Notes: a model not told the origin generated them from the letters alone. DNA of 64,000 nt from Streptomyces stelliscabiei (GCF_014873495.1 NZ_JADBGF010000001.1:6510001-6574000), one strand, 5' to 3'; positions 17,269 through 25,874 are shown, numbered from the stretch's first letter. Numbers and translations are program-made.

Positions 17269-17884
17269 CGGGGCTCTCGGCCTTGTTGGCCGCCGCCGGG
17301 CGGGCCTTGTTCGCCGATGCCGTCTGCCGCTTGGCAGCCGCCTTCTTCACCGGCGCCTTGACGGGCGCCTTCGCTCCGGCGTCGCCTGGGCCGGCCGGGT
17401 CGGTGGCCGCCGGGGTGTCGGCCTCGGTCACCGCTTCCTCCTCCGGATCGTCCGGATCCGTCGCTGCCGCCGGGTCTCCCGGCGCCTGGACGTCACCGCC
17501 GGGGTCCGCAGCCGGCTGCACCGGCTCCGCCCCCGCACCGGTATCAGCAGCGGCCACGGCCTGGACGTCACCGGAGTCGTCAGCAGCGCCATCGCCGTCA
17601 CCACCGTCGGACTCGTCGACCGGCTTGATGAGCGGGATCGTCGACGCCGCCCCAACGACGTCATCCGGTCCCGCCCCCAGCCGCTTGGCGTCGGCTTCGT
17701 TCAGCTTCATCACGGTGACGAAGCTCCCGCGCTTCACCCGGTACTTCTTCAGCGGACCGCTCACTGCGGCCACCTCCTCGATGCGTTGGTCCACCGGCAC
17801 CACATCGGAGGGCGGCCCGCACGTCGCATCCATCGCTCCGCACGGGCACCGCCCTCCGGCGTTGCGGTGGGTGAACAGGGTCAC
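17261..17884 (-). CDS. Hypothetical head-region protein with Ala/Lys-rich tail
   Basis: This 207-aa protein has a Cys-containing start (GGRCPCGAMDATC), a small domain (KKYRVKRGSFVTVMKLNEAD), a long acidic Asp/Ala/Pro linker (about 90-165), and a C-terminal Ala/Lys/Pro-rich tail with AKAPVKAPVKKAAAKR, similar to histone-H1-like tails. The tail could bind DNA or be a disordered spacer. Small genes of this kind often lie between capsid and connector genes in Streptomyces phages. The start GTG overlaps the previous stop. Confidence 0.65.
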   Translation of the reverse strand: MTLFTHRNAGGRCPCGAMDATCGPPSDVVPVDQRIEEVAAVSGPLKKYRVKRGSFVTVMKLNEADAKRLGAGPDDVVGAASTIPLIKPVDESDGGDGDGAADDSGDVQAVAAADTGAGAEPVQPAADPGGDVQAPGDPAAATDPDDPEEEAVTEADTPAATDPAGPGDAGAKAPVKAPVKKAAAKRQTASANKARPAAANKAESPGG

Positions 17885-18093
17885 GAAGCCATCTGGCCGG
17901 ACGCGCGCATGGCCGCGAGCAGCGCGTTGAGCTTGGTGCGCAGCGCGTTCGTGTCGGCCAGGAGCGCGTCGAACTCCGCCTTCGTCGGGTTCGCGCCGGC
18001 GGCCGCCGCAGCGGTCGCAGCAGCGGCGTTCGTGACGGCTGCGGTCTGCGACCCCTCGCGGGACGCGCCCGCGCTGGGGTTGAGGTAAGCCAT
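17881..18093 (-). CDS. Small Ala-rich protein downstream of capsid region
   Basis: This 70-aa protein starts at the ATG at 18093 (MAYLNPSAGASREGSQTAAV), chosen because GGAGG stands 6 bases upstream. A longer start at 18117 would overlap the HNH gene. It is Ala-rich with a C-terminal amphipathic helix (ALLADTNALRTKLNALLAAM). It may be a head decoration or completion protein, but no family was recognised. Before the HNH gene inserted, it was probably next to the capsid gene. Confidence 0.65.
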   Translation of the reverse strand: MAYLNPSAGASREGSQTAAVTNAAAATAAAAAGANPTKAEFDALLADTNALRTKLNALLAAMRASGQMAS

Positions 18094-18094
18094 G

Positions 18095-18814
18095 TCATTC
18101 CTCCGGTAGGTCGCCATACAGCTCGCGGTACCGGGCGAGCTGAGCCTTCAGGTCTCTGAGGTCTCGCCAGTTGTCGAGTGCTGTGATGGACGCGTGGTCC
18201 GGCCCAGACAAGACCACGAGGTTCTCCGGCCGATTGTCGGCCTTATCCCTGTTTATGTGGTGCACTTCATCGGCCCTATCGAGGCGTCGCCCCAGGGTCT
18301 TCTCTGCGACGAGCCGGTGTTCCAAGAGCCAGCCGCTGTACGAGGCCGTGTGGTCTGGTTCCCAGACCAGGACGTAGCCAGCTGCGTTGATCCGTACCGC
18401 GCGGCCGTTGTGCTTGCGGTCCAGTACGCGGACCATGCGCCCGTCGGCCTCGCACTGCTTCGAGCAGTACTTGCGGGCAGCGGACCTTTGGTGACGGAAC
18501 TCCGAGCCGCAGCAGGCGCAGGCCGTGACGACTTGGCCAACTCTCTGGGCCTCGTCGTGGCACCCCTTGGAGCAGAACTGCCGTTGCTGCCCGGGCGGTT
18601 GGTAGACGTCTGCGCCGCAGCCCTGGCAGGTGATGTTCGTCCCCCGCCGCGGCTTGCTGCCTACGCGGCCCCGGCACTCCCGTGAGCAGAACACCCGGCC
18701 GCTCTTCAGCCGAGCAAGATCGCTCTCGCGGCGTTCGATCGGGTCGCCGCATCCAGTGCAGGCGACAACCCGGCGCTTCACCTGCGGACGCCCCGGACCA
18801 GCCATCATCCCCAC
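18095..18814 (-). CDS. HNH homing-type endonuclease with zinc knuckles
   Basis: This 239-aa protein has three paired Cys2 zinc-knuckle units in the first 130 residues (CTGCGD/CSREC, CQGCGA/CSKGC, CACCGS/CSKQC). A classic HNH core follows at about residue 193 (DEVHHINRDKADNRPENLVV). Such free-standing endonucleases cut related phage DNA lacking the gene and spread by repair. It sits between capsid and connector genes, where other phages have no gene. The GTG start at 18814 has its AGGAG inside a perfect hairpin (18817-18862), so its translation is probably held down. Confidence 0.92.
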   Translation of the reverse strand: MGMMAGPGRPQVKRRVVACTGCGDPIERRESDLARLKSGRVFCSRECRGRVGSKPRRGTNITCQGCGADVYQPPGQQRQFCSKGCHDEAQRVGQVVTACACCGSEFRHQRSAARKYCSKQCEADGRMVRVLDRKHNGRAVRINAAGYVLVWEPDHTASYSGWLLEHRLVAEKTLGRRLDRADEVHHINRDKADNRPENLVVLSGPDHASITALDNWRDLRDLKAQLARYRELYGDLPEE

Positions 18815-18816
18815 CC

Positions 18817-18862
18817 CTATCCGCTCCTAATAGTTCTCTTGCAAGCTATTAGGAGCGGATAG
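18817..18862 (-). promoter_or_regulatory. 17-bp perfect stem-loop covering the HNH ribosome site
   Basis: Arms 18817-18833 (ctatccgctcctaatag) and 18846-18862 are perfect complements around a 12-base loop. On the transcript the 3' arm holds AGGAG, nine bases before the HNH start GTG. When folded the ribosome site is paired. It also stands 25 bases after the capsid stop, so it could act as a processing or termination hairpin for capsid mRNA. No U-run follows. Confidence 0.85.
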
Positions 18863-18887
18863 AGCAGGTGAGGGTTTCTCCGTTCTG

Positions 18888-20216
18888 TTACGCGGTCAGG
18901 TCGATCTCAATAAAGGCGCTGGGCTGCAGGATGCCGAAGGCTGCCCTCATTTCCGCGAGGATCGCCACGAGGTTGCGGACGAAGAAGTCCAGGTGGCTGT
19001 CGGTCACCTGCACGGTCGCCTGCTCCCGGTCCCAAAGGACCGCCTTGCGGAAGTCGCCGCAGTAGGCGGTGCCCTCCGGAACGGCCTCGGTCTCGACGAC
19101 CGGCAGGTCCCACAGGCTCCGGGCTGTACCCGCGCCGGACGGCCCTCCGAAGTAGTACCTGCCCTCGTTGTCCTGCAGCAGGTCCAGCTCCTCCAGGTCG
19201 ATCGGGTTGATCAGGTACGCGTTCGGGATCGAGCGGCCTACGGTGACGACCTTGCGCTTCGCCCTCCGGTAGGTGGTGAACAGGTCGTCCTCGAATGCCT
19301 GTGCCTGAACGCCGGATACGTTGGCGAGGCCTTCGAAATTCTCGCCCGTGCCGTCGCCGTTGACGATCTGGTCCTCGAGCTCCTCCTCGAGGCCGTACAT
19401 CAGGAACGCGTCGATCAGCGTGCGGATCTGTGCCGCGTCGGACAGCGCCCGCTTGGTGGCCGGCATCCAGTGCGCGATCGTCTTGACCGCCGTGGTCACC
19501 TTCGCCAGTGCCACACCGGACTCCGGCTTGTAGCCGCCGCCGGCGTTGTTCACCAGGGCGCCCGCACCACCCGGCGCGGTCGGCGCCGCCGAGCTGGTGG
19601 CTTCCGGGACCGGCGCCGCGTTGTTCGTCACGGAGGTGACGCGGACGTACTCCACCGTGTCCGAGGTGGTGGTGCCGGGAGTGACGCGGTCGCGGATACG
19701 CAGGGGCCGCTGGAAGACGTCGAGGCCGACCTGCAGTCCGCGCCAGTCGTTCTGGACCAGGGCGCCGCCGGAGGTGTCGGAGCCGCCGGTGACCAGGCTC
19801 TTGACGCCGAACATCTCCGACTGAACGCGCTGCTTCTGCCCGAACTTTCCGTTCGGGGCCTGGGCGAGGAGGCCCTTGTACTCGGGCGAAGCGGTGAACT
19901 GCTCACCGAGGGACTTGCCCTTGTCCGGCAGGTGGAAGCCGGATGCGGTCTGCCGCTTGCCGTCCTCGTCGGTCTTGGCGTTCAGGGCGATGTCGTCGCC
20001 GAGCTGGGCGAGAGTCGCCTTCAGCTCGTCGTTGCCCTTGCGCTCCTCGATGGCGGCCTTGGCCGCCGTGGCCTTGGACATGTGCTCGCGCAGGTCCTTG
20101 GCCTCGTCCGCCGTGAAGTCGCGGTCGCCGTCCTCCTCGGCGGCCAGGGTGATCTCCCGCGCCTTGAGGAGGTGGTGCTTCATCTCCTCGGAGAGTTCCT
20201 TGATCGTCTTGGCCAT
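18888..20216 (-). CDS. Major capsid protein (HK97 fold)
   Basis: This 442-aa protein starts MAKTIKELSEEMKHHLLKAR. The first 105 residues form a charged coiled coil, the delta/scaffold domain normally cut off by the maturation protease. The rest matches HK97-type capsid proteins: a linker with SLVTGGSDTSGGALVQNDWR, an A-domain with IADA-like IRTLIDAFLMYGLEEELEDQ, and a late VVETEAVPEGTAYCGDFRKA stretch. It follows the protease gene directly. The start ATG has GAGGAG three bases upstream. Confidence 0.93.
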   Translation of the reverse strand: MAKTIKELSEEMKHHLLKAREITLAAEEDGDRDFTADEAKDLREHMSKATAAKAAIEERKGNDELKATLAQLGDDIALNAKTDEDGKRQTASGFHLPDKGKSLGEQFTASPEYKGLLAQAPNGKFGQKQRVQSEMFGVKSLVTGGSDTSGGALVQNDWRGLQVGLDVFQRPLRIRDRVTPGTTTSDTVEYVRVTSVTNNAAPVPEATSSAAPTAPGGAGALVNNAGGGYKPESGVALAKVTTAVKTIAHWMPATKRALSDAAQIRTLIDAFLMYGLEEELEDQIVNGDGTGENFEGLANVSGVQAQAFEDDLFTTYRRAKRKVVTVGRSIPNAYLINPIDLEELDLLQDNEGRYYFGGPSGAGTARSLWDLPVVETEAVPEGTAYCGDFRKAVLWDREQATVQVTDSHLDFFVRNLVAILAEMRAAFGILQPSAFIEIDLTA

Positions 20217-20223
20217 GGTCTCC

Positions 20224-21123
20224 TCAATCCGTAAGCGAGAACTCGAGCTCCATGAACGCGAGTTCGGTACGCAGACGGGCGGAGACGGCACCGGCCTTGG
20301 CGGTGTCCTCGGGGGACACTTCGCGGGGGTCCGGCGTGGCCTCTTCCTCGCTGCTCTTGTTCTCCTCCGGCACGACCTGGGCGGACTCGGTCTCTGCAGG
20401 CTGAGCGGGCGGCGTGTCGCCGCTGGCTGCTGCAGAGCCGGGCTGGCCGGTCTCCTCGGAGGCGTTCTTGGGGGTGGCCGGGCGCCTGGCCTTTTCAGGC
20501 TCGGCGGCGGCCAGGACCTCACCGATCGATGTGTATGCGGCGGTGAGGCGGTCGTAGTTCGCTTGCGACAGGACGCGGCCGGCCTTCGCGCCGGTGGCCA
20601 GACTCTGGGCCTTAACGGCGAGCAGCTCGGTCTCGCGGTTCACGCCGAGCAGGCATGGGCCGACCTCGTGGAGGTCGAGGCGGCGTAGTTCGTAGTAGCC
20701 GCCCCAGGGGTGCTCGTCATCGCTGATCCAGCCGCCTTCGCCGACGTCGTAGGCGAAGGAGAACTGCTTGACTCGGCGCCCCTTGAGCAGGCTGTACACC
20801 CGCCTGGCGGTGGGGTTCTGATCGTCGCCTGTCAGGTCGTCGATCTGTCCGAGGACTTCCAGGCCTTCTAGGGTCTCGGTCGCTCGGAGGACGTGCCCGA
20901 CGTGGGCGAACGGGTCGGACCACTGGTGTGCCCAGATGACCGGGACGGGATCTCCCGTAGCTGCCCACTCCTGCAGAGTCTGGGTGAAGGCTCCCGGGCG
21001 GACGACGTCGCCGTAGCTGTCCTCGTTGTTGAACACGCTGACCAGGGCGAGGAACTGCCCGTCGGCCAGGCCGTCGGCGGTCCCCGCAGCCTTCACCTTG
21101 GCGGTCACTTCCATGGTGCGCAC
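20224..21123 (-). CDS. Prohead maturation protease (U35/HK97 type)
   Basis: This 299-aa protein starts at the GTG at 21123 (AGGAGG seven bases upstream). The protease domain covers residues about 1-165. It has FNNEDSYGDVVRPGAF near the start, the candidate catalytic His in PVIWAHQWSDP, and the catalytic Ser in VKQFSFAYDVGEGG. The last 110 residues are Pro/Glu/Ala-rich and disordered, then a helix, and could serve as an extra scaffold segment. It removes the capsid delta domain in the assembled prohead. Confidence 0.92.
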   Translation of the reverse strand: MRTMEVTAKVKAAGTADGLADGQFLALVSVFNNEDSYGDVVRPGAFTQTLQEWAATGDPVPVIWAHQWSDPFAHVGHVLRATETLEGLEVLGQIDDLTGDDQNPTARRVYSLLKGRRVKQFSFAYDVGEGGWISDDEHPWGGYYELRRLDLHEVGPCLLGVNRETELLAVKAQSLATGAKAGRVLSQANYDRLTAAYTSIGEVLAAAEPEKARRPATPKNASEETGQPGSAAASGDTPPAQPAETESAQVVPEENKSSEEEATPDPREVSPEDTAKAGAVSARLRTELAFMELEFSLTD

Positions 21124-21125
21124 GG

Positions 21126-23069
21126 TCAGTCCTCCTTCGCGTAGTCGAGTTGGCAGTTGCAGTTGACGAGCTCTTTCGTCTCGCCCTTGCCGTCACCGGG
21201 CCAGCGCAGACCGTTGGAGAACACGTCGTCGAGCGAGACCTGTTCGCCGTTCTGCGCCTTGTGGCTGGCTCTGGGGTTGGTGCCGCCGGTGCGCCAGATC
21301 TTCTTCGTCAGCCCGCTCGCGCCGGCCGCGTCGTGGCCGCCGAAGGAGCGCAGCTCGGTGGAGGCGGTCAGTGCCCGTGCAGCGGCCGCGGTGCCCCACG
21401 CACCGCCGGCCGACTGCAGGGCCTCCCGCCAGCCGTCGCCGCCCTCCTCCTGCACCTGGGCGACGGCCTCCCGTCCTGCCTCCTCGTGCTGCGCCGCATG
21501 CGTCTCAGCAGCAGCGAGGATCCAGGCGAGCATCACATCGGCCGACCAGTCCTCGGCCTCGGGGTTGTGAACGTCGAGGACCTCCCACGCGCCGACCTGC
21601 GCGAGCCGGAACCCGTGGTGGCCGAGGAGCGCCTGCAGCTGCGCGAGCCGGTCCTCCGATCCGGCTGCCCAGAGCTCCAGCAGATCCGGCGGCCCGTCGT
21701 CGGCCTTCGCGCCGGCCGCGACGAGCAGGGCATCGGCCTGCCGCTCGCTGAACCGGACGAGGCCCTTCTCGAGGGCGTCGCGCTCGGACACGAAGGTGCC
21801 GATGCTGGAAGGCTTGCCGCTCGCCTTGGTACGCGGCAGGCCACGCGCTTTCGGGGGAGCGTCGCCCGGCTCGGGGGCGGTGTCCCGAGGCGAGGCGAGG
21901 CCGCCCTCAGTGACGTTCATCGGGACGATCAGCTCGTCCCCGCCCTCGATGCGCGGCAGGTTGTTCCGGCCACGGATCTCGTTGCGGGTCATCCACGGAC
22001 CACCGGTCGCGGTCGATGCCGCGGCGGCCTGCGACTCGAAGTCTCCACGCATCTTCGCCTCGACGTTGAACTCGGCGTAGACATCCGAGTTGTCGCCCGG
22101 CAGGTCCGGCAGGATCTGCGCGACGAACTCCTGCTGCAGGTCCACCGTCCAGGGACCCAGGGTGTCCTGGTAGAGGTGGGCGTGCTGCTCCTTGATGTTG
22201 CTGTAGGTGGCGTGGTCGAGGATTCCGATGAGCGGCGGCGGGATGTAGTACGCCGACGCGCACTCCTCCCGGCTCAGCTTCCGCCCCTCGATGTACTGCG
22301 CCTGCTCCGGGTTGAAGCCGATCTTGTCGTAGGTCATGCCGTCCTCGAGGATCGGAGTACCGCCCTCGCCTCCACCGCCGTCGGAGAAGCTGCGCCACAT
22401 CTCGCGGAAGCGGCGCTTGTCGTCCTTCGACCAGTCCGGCGCATCGGCCGGACGGACGAGGACACCGGTGATCCGGGCCCCCGACTTCCACATCTTCGCC
22501 CGGGCCTTAGCCGCCTCCGACGACTCGAGGATCAGATCGCGTAGGGCCTCGATCGGAGACTCGCCGTACGTCAGGTCGTCGGGCGAGTAGCCGTGGATGT
22601 GGATCACTTCGTCCGGCGCGAAGTCCCGCCCGCCAGCGGTCTGGTAGTACTCCGGGGCGATCCAGTTCCCGCCGTACGGGCGGATCAGCTTGGGCGGCAC
22701 CGGCAGGATCCGTAGCCGCCCGTTCAGCTTCAGCTTGATGCCGAAGAAGTTGTCGTACAGGGCGCGGTCGCTCACGATCCGCTCGATGAACCGGTACTGC
22801 GTCATCCCGGGCAGCGGCTCGCTGAGCAGCTGCGCGAGCGGGTGCCCGGTCAGCCGCTCCCGGTCGGTGTCGCTGATCCGGCGGAACGTATGGATGCCGA
22901 GCTGCGCGATGTTCCGGGCGATGAACCCGATGACCGTGCGGACCTGTGGCTGCGTGCGCCAGATCATTTCGTACTCCCACGGCGCGGCCCGCAGCGACAT
23001 CGCCGCATGCGCGTGCGTGACCCCAGCCCCGGTGGTGGAGAGTTCACCGGAGCTGACCACGAACGCCAT
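21126..23069 (-). CDS. Portal protein fused to MuF-like C-terminal domain
   Basis: This 647-aa protein starts MAFVVSSGELSTTGAGVTHA. Residues about 20-420 are an HK97-type portal (QPQVRTVIGFIARNIAQLGI, EVIHIHGYSPDDLTYGESPI, and GILDHATYSNIKEQHAHLYQ near the stem). The C-terminal 200 residues read like the Mu gpF minor head domain, ending with a W.T....RASH phrase, LDDVFSNGLRWPGDG and a NCNCQLDY end. In most phages portal and MuF protein are separate neighbouring genes. Here they are one frame, and no separate MuF gene is seen. The portal forms the DNA entry ring. Confidence 0.9.
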   Translation of the reverse strand: MAFVVSSGELSTTGAGVTHAHAAMSLRAAPWEYEMIWRTQPQVRTVIGFIARNIAQLGIHTFRRISDTDRERLTGHPLAQLLSEPLPGMTQYRFIERIVSDRALYDNFFGIKLKLNGRLRILPVPPKLIRPYGGNWIAPEYYQTAGGRDFAPDEVIHIHGYSPDDLTYGESPIEALRDLILESSEAAKARAKMWKSGARITGVLVRPADAPDWSKDDKRRFREMWRSFSDGGGGEGGTPILEDGMTYDKIGFNPEQAQYIEGRKLSREECASAYYIPPPLIGILDHATYSNIKEQHAHLYQDTLGPWTVDLQQEFVAQILPDLPGDNSDVYAEFNVEAKMRGDFESQAAAASTATGGPWMTRNEIRGRNNLPRIEGGDELIVPMNVTEGGLASPRDTAPEPGDAPPKARGLPRTKASGKPSSIGTFVSERDALEKGLVRFSERQADALLVAAGAKADDGPPDLLELWAAGSEDRLAQLQALLGHHGFRLAQVGAWEVLDVHNPEAEDWSADVMLAWILAAAETHAAQHEEAGREAVAQVQEEGGDGWREALQSAGGAWGTAAAARALTASTELRSFGGHDAAGASGLTKKIWRTGGTNPRASHKAQNGEQVSLDDVFSNGLRWPGDGKGETKELVNCNCQLDYAKED

Positions 23070-23290
23070 CAGCCACCACCCCCGGCGAGGACCTGGGTGA
23101 ACTCCACCCTCGACCGCTCGACGACGATCTCGCCGTCCACGGGCTGCGGCTCCCGGCCGGCCTCGAGGAGCTCCGCGTCCCGCAGGACCAGGAGCGGGCC
23201 CCGCTGCGCCCAGAGGATCCCCCGGAACGCCTTGTCCTGCAGGTTGACGACGACTCGTTTCCGTACGGCTGTACGGCGCCACGCGAACAC
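23069..23290 (-). CDS. Small protein between terminase and portal
   Basis: This 73-aa protein starts at the GTG at 23290 with GGGAGG five bases upstream. The sequence includes VVVNLQDKAFRGILWAQRGP and VDGEIVVERSRVEFTQVL, a small all-beta (SH3-like or barrel) pattern. Streptomyces and other actinophages often carry one such small frame here. It overlaps the portal start as ATGA. The role is unknown, and it may be a minor head protein. Confidence 0.65.
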   Translation of the reverse strand: MFAWRRTAVRKRVVVNLQDKAFRGILWAQRGPLLVLRDAELLEAGREPQPVDGEIVVERSRVEFTQVLAGGGG

Positions 23291-23312
23291 AGCAGCCTCC
23301 CGCTCCCGGCCG

Positions 23313-25064
23313 CTACACGACCATGATTTCGTCTTCGTCCGCGTACCGGGACTTCCGGCGCGGGGGCCTGGCGATGATCTCGGCCATGGCTGTGGCCAGC
23401 GCTGACACGCCGTCGATCTTGTCGTTGCTGTTCGCCTTGTCGGGCTTGACGTTGCCCGCGGGGTCCATGACGACGGCGAGGTTGTCGACACACCAGCGCA
23501 CGACGGGATGCCCGCCGTGCCGCAGCGCCGGCACCTCGGGGGTGCCCTGCAGCGTGAGCCGCTGGATCTCCTTCAGGACCGGGCTCATGGTCTGGAAGCC
23601 CTGCCTCACCTTGACCATGGGGGCCCGCTCGGAGACCAGGTCGTTGGTCAACTGGCTGGCGTTCCACGGGTCGTAGCCGATGGACCGGACCTTGAAGGTG
23701 TCGCGGTCGCGGCGGATCTGCTCCTTGATGAAGTCGTAGTCCGCCACGTTGCCAGGCGTCTTGGTCAGGAATCCCTCACGCACCCACCGGGACGCGGCCC
23801 CGGCGGTCCGCTTGTCGAGGGAGGCGAGGTTGTCCTCCGGCGTCCAGAACCGCCAGACCGCGTCCAGGGTCCCGGTCTCGTCGTCGGGGAACAGCCAGCA
23901 CAGCGCACACAGGTCGCTGGTGCTGGCGAGGTCCAGGCCGCCCCAGGTGTCCCGCTCCGCGAAGGCCTGCTCGTCGACCATGCCCGCGTTGCGGTCCCAC
24001 GCGGTCAGCAGCAGGAACTTCGTCTCCTGCTTCGTGCGGATCCCTAGGTGCAGGCGCAGGAACTTCGCCAGGTCTGCAGGGGACTGCTTGGCCTCGTCCG
24101 ACCGCGCGCGCATGTACGCACGGGTCGGGCTGATCCCGTACCCGGGGTTGGCCTTGCGCCAGGTCGCCTCGTCGTGCGGGTCGTCGTCCTTCTCCGCCGC
24201 CCACACCACGCCGTACACGGTGTGCGCGGTGAACACGCGCCGAGACAGCTGCTCGATCCGCGTGCGCTTGCGGTGGTAGATCGTCTCCCGCTTGCCGGAG
24301 TCGGCCGTGGTGATGATGACGATCAGCGGCTGCGTACGCGAGCCGGTGCCGGTCTCGATCGTCTCGACGAGCTCGGGGTCCTTGTGGATGTGGAGCTCGT
24401 CGATGACCGCGCCGTGCAGGTTCGCACCGTGCTGGGCGTCAGCGACCGAAGCGACGCACTCGAAGTAGGAGTTGCTCCGCTTGTGGACGATCTTCTTCTT
24501 CAGCGCGAGGACGCGGTCCTTCAGCGCCGGGGCCCGCTCGGCGAGCTGCTTGATCGGCGCGAACACGAACCCGGCTTGCCGCTCCGACGTCGCGGCCGCC
24601 ACGACCTGCGCGCCGGGCTCGCCGTCCGCGCAGGTCAGGTAGATCGCGATGCCGCCCGACAGCGTGGACTTGCCGTTCTTGCGGGGCACGTCCACGTACA
24701 ACTCGCGCACCACGCGCACGTACGCGTTCGCGTCCTCGTCCCACTGCACCCAGCCGAACACCGGCGCGATGACGTACGCGACCTGCCACGGGTCCGGCAC
24801 CAGCGGGCGGCCGGCCCACTGGCCCTGGGTGTGCCGGAGCTTGGAGAACGCCCGGATCACCGTGTCGACGCGGTCGGGGTCGAACACGGCGCCGGGCGCC
24901 TCGCCCGGGCTGGGGGTCTGGATCAGCGGCGGGCAGTCCGGCAGCGGGATGCCGCGGCTCAGGAGGTACCAGGCGACCTCGGGGGAGAGCTTGAGCCGCC
25001 CGAGCTCGGCCTCGTCGGGGAGGTCGAACTGCGGCTCAGAACGGGTTGTCGTCCTCTTCGCCAT
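23313..25064 (-). CDS. Terminase large subunit
   Basis: This 583-aa protein belongs to the terminase_1/HK97 type. The ATPase domain has a Walker A variant VPRKNGKST (126-134) and Walker B AVIDE (219-223), with ITTADS as likely motif III. The nuclease domain begins with GGLDLASTSDLCAL and ends with a DKIDGVSALATAMAE acidic patch. It cuts and packages the concatemeric DNA through the portal. It overlaps the small subunit gene by 29 bases. Confidence 0.95.
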   Translation of the reverse strand: MAKRTTTRSEPQFDLPDEAELGRLKLSPEVAWYLLSRGIPLPDCPPLIQTPSPGEAPGAVFDPDRVDTVIRAFSKLRHTQGQWAGRPLVPDPWQVAYVIAPVFGWVQWDEDANAYVRVVRELYVDVPRKNGKSTLSGGIAIYLTCADGEPGAQVVAAATSERQAGFVFAPIKQLAERAPALKDRVLALKKKIVHKRSNSYFECVASVADAQHGANLHGAVIDELHIHKDPELVETIETGTGSRTQPLIVIITTADSGKRETIYHRKRTRIEQLSRRVFTAHTVYGVVWAAEKDDDPHDEATWRKANPGYGISPTRAYMRARSDEAKQSPADLAKFLRLHLGIRTKQETKFLLLTAWDRNAGMVDEQAFAERDTWGGLDLASTSDLCALCWLFPDDETGTLDAVWRFWTPEDNLASLDKRTAGAASRWVREGFLTKTPGNVADYDFIKEQIRRDRDTFKVRSIGYDPWNASQLTNDLVSERAPMVKVRQGFQTMSPVLKEIQRLTLQGTPEVPALRHGGHPVVRWCVDNLAVVMDPAGNVKPDKANSNDKIDGVSALATAMAEIIARPPRRKSRYADEDEIMVV

Positions 25065-25515
25065 CGTCGGCCCCTCTCGCCAGGGCCTGCTCGCTCGAGG
25101 GGGTCAGGCCGAACTGCGCGGCGAACGCCCGCAGCTCGCGGCCGGCGGAACGCGCGATAGCCACGGCGGGGTTCGGCACGGTGCGCGTCGTCTCGGCGCC
25201 GGAGACGCTGATGGTCGTGACCTCGGAGGTGATGCCCTCCCGGCTGACGACGCGGGTGGCCGTGACGAACTGCGACCAGGTCTCGCAGTACGCGGCGAGG
25301 ACGGCGCGGTCCTCTTCCTTGAGGAGGTCCAGGCGCTCGAGGCCGGGCGCGACCCGCTTCCACTCGGCGGCGGCCTCGCGGCTGAGCCACGTCGGCGGCC
25401 GCGGCGGGATCCGGCGGAAGGCCGGCCCCTTGTTGACGACGCGGCCGCCGGAGTCGCGGCCGGGCGCACGCCCTGAGATGAGCTTGAGGGCGGCTGGCTT
25501 GGCGGTCCGTCCCAC
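25036..25515 (-). CDS. Terminase small subunit (P27 family)
   Basis: This 159-aa protein starts at the GTG at 25515. It opens MGRTAKPAALKLISGR, the start typical of P27/terminase_4 small subunits. A helical core follows (WLSREAAAEWKRVAPGLERL, then VLAAYCETWSQFVTAT) and a late RELRAFAAQFGLTPSS phrase. It recognises the packaging site and loads the large subunit. The acidic end (DDGEEDDNPF) is usual. Confidence 0.9.
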   Translation of the reverse strand: MGRTAKPAALKLISGRAPGRDSGGRVVNKGPAFRRIPPRPPTWLSREAAAEWKRVAPGLERLDLLKEEDRAVLAAYCETWSQFVTATRVVSREGITSEVTTISVSGAETTRTVPNPAVAIARSAGRELRAFAAQFGLTPSSEQALARGADDGEEDDNPF

Positions 25516-25577
25516 GCGATCACCCCCTGACCTGCATGTTTACTCAGCGTGACCGGTTCGGCGGCCATCGGCCGAAA

Positions 25578-25608
25578 TTTATTCTGAGCGTAGAGATGCC
25601 GAGTTGAC
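25578..25608 (-). promoter_or_regulatory. Candidate late promoter before terminase
   Basis: On the minus strand a GTCAAC box (25603-25608) stands 18 bases before GAATAA (25579-25584) in the only AT-rich patch of the 113-base gap upstream of the small terminase gene. This is a fair sigma-70-type match. A short stem (ccagcc/ggctgg, 25621-25637) covers the stop of the gene upstream. Confidence 0.35.
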
Positions 25609-25628
25609 CGCGGCGGGCCCCCAGCCGA

Positions 25629-25847
25629 TCAGGCTGGTGATTTTGACTCCCCTACCCCCTCCGGGGCATCCAGAGGGGGCCTTTTCGGCGTCTCAGAGTC
25701 CACGTCCGGACGCGTGACGAGGCCCTCTGCGGCGATGAGCGTCCGAGCCGCGTCGCGCACAATGTTGTTGAGTAGCTCCTCGCCGAAGCCGAAGGCGTTG
25801 CTGAGCTCGCGCCGGAACTCGATCAGGCGTTGCGCGGTGGTGCGCAT
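25629..25847 (-). CDS. Small hypothetical protein between HNH and terminase
   Basis: This 72-aa protein starts MRTTAQRLIEFRRELSNAFG with AGGAGG five bases upstream of its ATG. The first 45 residues are helical, and the C-terminal 25 are Pro/Glu-rich and disordered. Its place in the packaging block suggests a DNA-packaging accessory. No family was recognised. Confidence 0.65.
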   Translation of the reverse strand: MRTTAQRLIEFRRELSNAFGFGEELLNNIVRDAARTLIAAEGLVTRPDVDSETPKRPPLDAPEGVGESKSPA

Positions 25848-25874
25848 GGTGGCCTCCTGAGGCTTGGGGAGTGG

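Noticed and set aside
25104..25568. A frame starting with ATG upstream of the small terminase gene in another phase
   Set aside because: Overlaps the P27 terminase frame, which has family motifs; the alternative turns into Ser/Pro/Arg-rich noise.
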